A stretch of DNA of 64,000 nucleotides from Streptomyces sp. WAC08241 (GTDB lineage: Bacteria; Actinomycetota; Actinomycetes; Streptomycetales; Streptomycetaceae): contig CP042279.1 of NCBI GenBank assembly GCA_007858575.1, forward strand, positions 5,830,501 through 5,894,500, given 5' to 3'. Numbering within the stretch: the stretch's first letter is position 1; each line of letters starts with the position of its first letter. Under the pieces are notes generated by a model, which was given only the letters and a program-made list of their open reading frames with translations, made no database searches and had not been told where the DNA came from. This document shows, in pieces, positions 60,801-64,000 of the stretch. A program made the translations under genes and the position numbers.

Positions 60801-61659
60801 GGCCGAGGCGGCGGCCGAGCGCGAGGCCCGCGCGAAGGCCGCGGAGACGGCGGAGAAGGCGGAGCGGAAGAAGGCCGAGGCCGCGGCGAAGGCCGCCGCC
60901 GAGCGTGCCGCCCGCGCCGCCGAGGTGTCGGCGAACGAGGTCACCGTGCCGACGCCGGTCGTGAAGCCGGTTGTGAAGCCGGACGTGAAGCCGGTCGTGA
61001 AGCCGGTTGTGAAGCCGGACGTGAAGCCGGTCGTGAAGCCGGACGGGGGCCGTCCGGATGCCGGGCGCTCCTCGGAGAAGGACGCCTCGAACGCTTCTTC
61101 GGCCGCCTCGGCTGCCTCGGCCGCCCCGACCGTCTCGCCCGAAGAGGTCACCGTGGCCACGCCGATCGTGCGGCCGGAGGCGGAGACGCGGCCGGAGGCG
61201 GAGACCCGTCCGGAGGCGGAGACCGCCGTGCTGCCGCAGATCCGCGAGGACCGGGACGCGGACGAGACGGCGGTGCTGCCGCGGATCCGCGAGGACCGGG
61301 GCGCCGACGAGACGGCGGTGCTGCCTCCCGTACGGGATTCCCGGAGCACCCGGAACACCCGGAGCCCTCGAAGCACCCGGGCCTCGCGGGATCCCCGGAC
61401 GTCCGGCCCCGCCGCCGACGACCGGCTGCCGAAGGACTTCTTCCGCGACGAGCGGACGGGCGGTTCCGCCGGCGCGCCCCAGGAGGAGCCGTACGGGGCG
61501 AACGACCGCACCAGGGAGCTGCCCCAGCTCGACGAGAACGGCCGGCCGCGCCGCTCCGACTGGGCCGAGGAGACCCCGCTCGACGACCTGCCGACGCTGG
61601 CGGACGAGCTGTTCGGCCCGCACGAGGACGAGGAGGAGGGGCCCCGGCGACGCCGCTGA
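57804..61659 (+). CDS. tmk: MFS-type membrane protein fused to thymidylate kinase with coiled-coil tail
   Basis: One polypeptide of about 1285 residues. Part 1 (57804-59450) is an MFS-like domain with about 12 hydrophobic segments (HLLGSTGDALALLVLVLLGF, AAVVLLVATLVGELLGVGLD, ITVTGVALIAVGLVPDTATV). Part 2 (59515-60110) is thymidylate kinase: FFLALEGGDGAGKSTQVQAL (Walker A), VVVTREPGATPIGKRLR, LSDRYIDSSVAYQGAGRDLS (the DRY/DRX catalytic block). Part 3 is a long charged coiled coil (EEARRKAEEEARRKAEEEAA and similar, to about 60930), then VKP repeats and an acidic, disordered end. This MFS-Tmk fusion is conserved in Streptomyces. dTMP to dTDP is essential, and this is the only tmk seen here. Frames change near 58020, 58090, 58225, 58635, 58875 and 60010. 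Confidence 0.9.
58650..58815 (+). repeat. 15-bp tandem repeat in the central loop of the MFS domain
   Basis: About eleven copies of a unit close to AAGAACGGTGACCTG, encoding KNGDL/NDGDL/KNGGP repeats, sit between the sixth and seventh membrane segments of the fusion protein. All copies are multiples of three, so the reading frame is kept. Confidence 0.9.
60955..61050 (+). repeat. 12-bp VKP repeat in the tmk tail
   Basis: Units GTCGTGAAGCCG / GTTGTGAAGCCG / GACGTGAAGCCG recur eight times or so, encoding VVKP/DVKP. A second set (GAGGCGGAGACCCG type) follows near 61180-61225. Confidence 0.85.
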
Positions 61660-61685
61660 CGCCGTTCGGTCCTTCCTGATCTTTC

Positions 61686-61729
61686 GAGCCCTCCGGCCGG
61701 GAACCTTCGGGCTCCCGGCCGGAGGGCTC
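61686..61729 (+). terminator. Hairpin terminator after tmk
   Basis: Perfect 17-bp inverted repeat GAGCCCTCCGGCCGGGA / TCCCGGCCGGAGGGCTC with a 10-base loop, 27 bases after the stop. Confidence 0.75.
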
Positions 61730-61814
61730 TGCGCGGGCCGACGGAGGTCGGCAGGGCCGGCGTGGGGACTGACGGAGGCCGACGAGGCTGGGGGCGGAGG
61801 CCGGCCGAGGACTG

Positions 61815-61910
61815 TCAGGGGCCTGTCAGGGATCGTGTCAGGGGTCGTGTCAGGGCCCGTCAGGGGCTGTCAGGGCTTGTCGGTGCTTGTCGGTGCTTGT
61901 CAGAGGGCTG
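61815..61910. repeat. GTCAGGG repeat upstream of holB
   Basis: GTCAGGG or GTCGGTG words recur about ten times at 9-16 base steps (CTGTCAGGGGCCTGTCAGGG, GTGTCAGGGGTCGTGTCAGG). The tract ends 37 bases before the holB start and lies after the tmk terminator, so it falls in the holB leader or promoter. Confidence 0.75.
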
Positions 61911-61946
61911 CCCCACAATGGAGGGCGTACCTGAGGAGGGGCAGAC

Positions 61947-63139
61947 ATGGCCGTATGGGACGACCTGGTCGGACAGACCCGGGTCGAGGAGCAGCTCTCC
62001 GCCGCCGCGCGCGACGCCGACGCGTTCGTGACCGCCCACGAGGCCGGCGAGTCCGTCCCCGAGGCCTCGAAGATGACCCACGCCTGGCTCTTCACCGGTC
62101 CGCCGGGGCCGGCCGGGTCGACGCCGCGCGGGCCTTCGCGGCGGCCCTCCAGTGCGTGAGTCCCGACCGGGCCCTCGGCGGGACGCCGGGCTGCGGCTTC
62201 TGCACCGGCTGCCACACGACGCTGATCGGCACCCACGCCGACGTCACGACGGTCTCCGCCGTCGGTACGGAGATCCTCGTCCGCGACATGCGCGACACCG
62301 TCCGCAAGTCTCTTCACCGCACCGGCCAACGGCCGCTGGCAGATCATCCTGGTCGCCGACGCCGAGCGGCTCAACGAGCGGTCGGGCAACGCCGTCCTGA
62401 AGGCGGTGGAGGAGCCCGCCCCCGCACCGTCTGGCTGCTCTGCTCCCCTCCCTGGACGACGTGCTGCCCACGATCCGCTCCCGCTGCCGCCACCTGAACC
62501 TGCGCACCCCCTCGGTGGAGGCCGTGGCCGACGTGCTGGTGCGGCGCGACGGCATCGAGCCCGGGGCCGCCCTGGCCGCCGCCCGCGCCGGGCAGGGCAC
62601 GTCGGCTGGCCCGCCGGCTCGCCACGGACGAGCGGGCCCGCGCGCGCCGCGCCGTCGTCCTCAAGCTGCCGATGCGGGTCGCGGACATCGGCGGCTGCTT
62701 CAAGGCCGCCCAGGAGCTGATCGACACGGCGGCCGAGGACGCGAAGCAGGTCGCGGAGGAGATCGACACGAAGGAGACCGAGGAGCTGAGGGCGGCGCTC
62801 GGGGCCGTGCAGGGCGGGCGGATGCCAGCGGCACGGCCGGGATGATGAAGGAGCTGGAGGAGAACCAGAAGCGGCGCGGCCGCCGGACCCAGCTCGACAC
62901 CCTGGACCTCGCCCTCACCGACCTGACCGGCTTCTACCGGGACGTGCTCGCCCTCCAGCTCCGCTCCCGCACGCCCCTGACGAACGAGGACGTGCGGGAC
63001 GCCCTGAGACCGTCGCCCGCGACACCACCCCGGAGCGGACCCTCCGCCGCATCGAGGCCGTCCTCGCCTGCCGCGAGGCCCTCGACCGAACGTGGCGCCG
63101 CTGCTCGCGGTGGAGGCGATGACGATGGCGCTGCGGTAG
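61947..63139 (+). CDS. holB: DNA polymerase III delta' subunit
   Basis: Clamp-loader subunit, about 400 residues. MAVWDDLVGQTRVEEQLSAA, then THAWLFTGPPG (P-loop, broken by an indel near 62105), a zinc cluster (GCGFCTGCHTT), VRDMRDTVRKS, IILVADAERLNERSGNAVLK, AVEEPAPRTVWLLCSP and LPTIRSRCRHLNLRTPSVEA. The C-terminal collar helices (MKELEENQKRRGRRTQLDTL, LTDLTGFYRDVLALQL) follow. The ATG at 61947 has GAGGAGGGG upstream. About seven frame changes are needed, each in a G/C run. It lies directly after tmk, as in many bacteria. Confidence 0.92.
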
Positions 63140-63262
63140 CGGTACGCGGTACGGGTACGGGGCGGGGCGCGGTGACGGGCGTCCGGGAACGGCCCGTGTG
63201 CGGCCCGTGCGCGACCCGTCACGATTGGACACGTTCCGTACCGGTCCGGATACGCTCCGGGG

Positions 63263-64000
63263 ATGGACTCCAGGCGCTTGCTCCGTACGTCCGCCGTGGC
63301 CCTCGCCGCGGCCGGTCTGATCCTCTCCGGCTGCTCGGGCGGGAGCGACGCCGCCGCCCCGCGGGACGGCCCAGGGCCGGTCGGCGCCCTCCGCCGCGCC
63401 CGAGGCGCTGAAGGAGTTCTACGCCCAGAAGCTGAAATGGCGCGACTGCGGCGTGACCGGCTTCCAGTGCGCGACCCTGAAGGCCCCGCTCGACTACGCG
63501 AAGCCGGAGGCCGGGGAGATCGAGCTGGCGGTCTCTCGGGTGCGGGCCACGGGCCCGGGGAAGCGGCTCGGCTCGCTCCTGGTCAACCCCGGCGGACCCG
63601 GCGGCTCCGCCGTCGGCTACCTCCAGGGGTACGCGGGCGTCGGCTACCCGGCGCCCGTCCGCGCCCGCTACGACATGGTGGCCGTCGACCCGCGCGGAGT
63701 GGCCCGCAGCGAGCCGGTCGAGTGCCTGACGGGCCCGCAGATGGACGCGTACACGCAGGTCGACCAGACCCCCGACGACGCGGCCGAGACCGACGCGCTC
63801 GGCGCGGCCTTCGAGGACTTCGCGGCCGGCTGCGCGAAGCGCTCGGAGAAGATCCTGCCGCACGTCTCCACCGTCGAGACGGCCCGCGACATGGACGTCC
63901 TGCGGGCGGTCCTCGGCGACGAGAGGCTCCACTACGTGGGGGCGTCGTACGGCACCTTCCTGGGCGCCACCTACGCCGAGCTCTTCCCCGGCCGGGTCGG
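63263..64000 (+). CDS. Tap-like alpha/beta-hydrolase lipoprotein, cut by window edge
   Basis: About 245 residues of the N-terminal part are present. The signal RRLLRTSAVALAAAGLILSG ends in lipobox LSGC. After an indel near 63370 the body reads LKWRDCGVTGFQCATLKAPL, LLVNPGGPGGSAVGYLQGYA (oxyanion motif), DMVAVDPRGVARSEPVECL and the nucleophile elbow VGASYGTFLGATYAE. This is the Streptomyces tripeptidyl aminopeptidase (Tap/SlpD/SlpE) family, a secreted or surface peptidase. Asp and His of the triad lie off the right edge. It starts 123 bp after holB. Confidence 0.88.
   Translation, partial: MDSRRLLRTSAVALAAAGLILSGCSGGSDAAAPRDGPGPVGALRRARGAEGVLRPEAEMARLRRDRLPVRDPEGPARLREAGGRGDRAGGLSGAGHGPGEAARLAPGQPRRTRRLRRRLPPGVRGRRLPGARPRPLRHGGRRPARSGPQRAGRVPDGPADGRVHAGRPDPRRRGRDRRARRGLRGLRGRLREALGEDPAARLHRRDGPRHGRPAGGPRRREAPLRGGVVRHLPGRHLRRALPRPGR

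Overview
The window is high-GC actinobacterial chromosome, almost certainly Streptomyces. The evidence is strong codon-position GC bias, a WblA-type WhiB protein, BldG with its partner kinase, a TTA codon next to bldG, a Tad pilus locus, and a major-facilitator protein fused to thymidylate kinase. From memory (no search was possible) the gene order matches the conserved core between topA/bldG and crp/wblA of Streptomyces coelicolor (around SCO3540 to SCO3585), read here in the opposite direction. There are no rRNA genes, insertion sequences, prophage or CRISPR arrays. One tRNA (Pro, CGG) is present.

Most genes over about 500 bp are broken by one or more single-base indels, usually in G or C runs. 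This includes genes that must work (topA, tmk, holB, acsA, crp, bldG). I read this as residual homopolymer error in the sequence, not gene decay. Coordinates of broken genes therefore run from the true start to the true stop across the frameshifts. Three loci look truly eroded: a truncated LuxR-type regulator (2740-4075), and an ABC exporter whose ATPase and both permeases have lost internal blocks (52848-53983).

Layout. 1-9870: S9 peptidase, methyltransferase, double AsnC regulator, alkyl sulfatase, a tail-anchored Ser/Thr kinase, a glycosyltransferase, tRNA-Pro and a metallophosphoesterase. 9942-16953: YqeY protein, class A penicillin-binding protein, wblA, two coupled Get3/ArsA-type ATPases, DUF4177 and RidA. 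17205-29767: coupled NUDIX and metallo-beta-lactamase genes, an SPFH-type protein, crp divergent from nth, CoA-type NUDIX, MarP-like protease, hydrolase/holin/NhaA, acsA. 30143-37349: SulP-carbonic anhydrase fusion, NodB-like lipoprotein, CooC-like ATPase divergent from a Fic relative with a worn motif, and an HAD phosphatase. 37795-43000: Tad pilus operon with overlapping genes. 42978-49990: helicase with a TTA codon, bldG, anti-sigma kinase, proton pyrophosphatase, lipoprotein. 50178-54435: methyltransferase, ArsR regulator and the eroded exporter. 54757-64000: topA, MFS-tmk, holB and a Tap-like peptidase.

The genes mix core replication and cell-wall functions (topA, tmk, holB, PBP) with developmental control (wblA, bldG, crp). 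A second theme is short tandem repeats of 12-48 bp, found both between genes and inside linkers of conserved proteins. Sites matching the DnaA box occur upstream of the Tad operon and at the start of the first methyltransferase.
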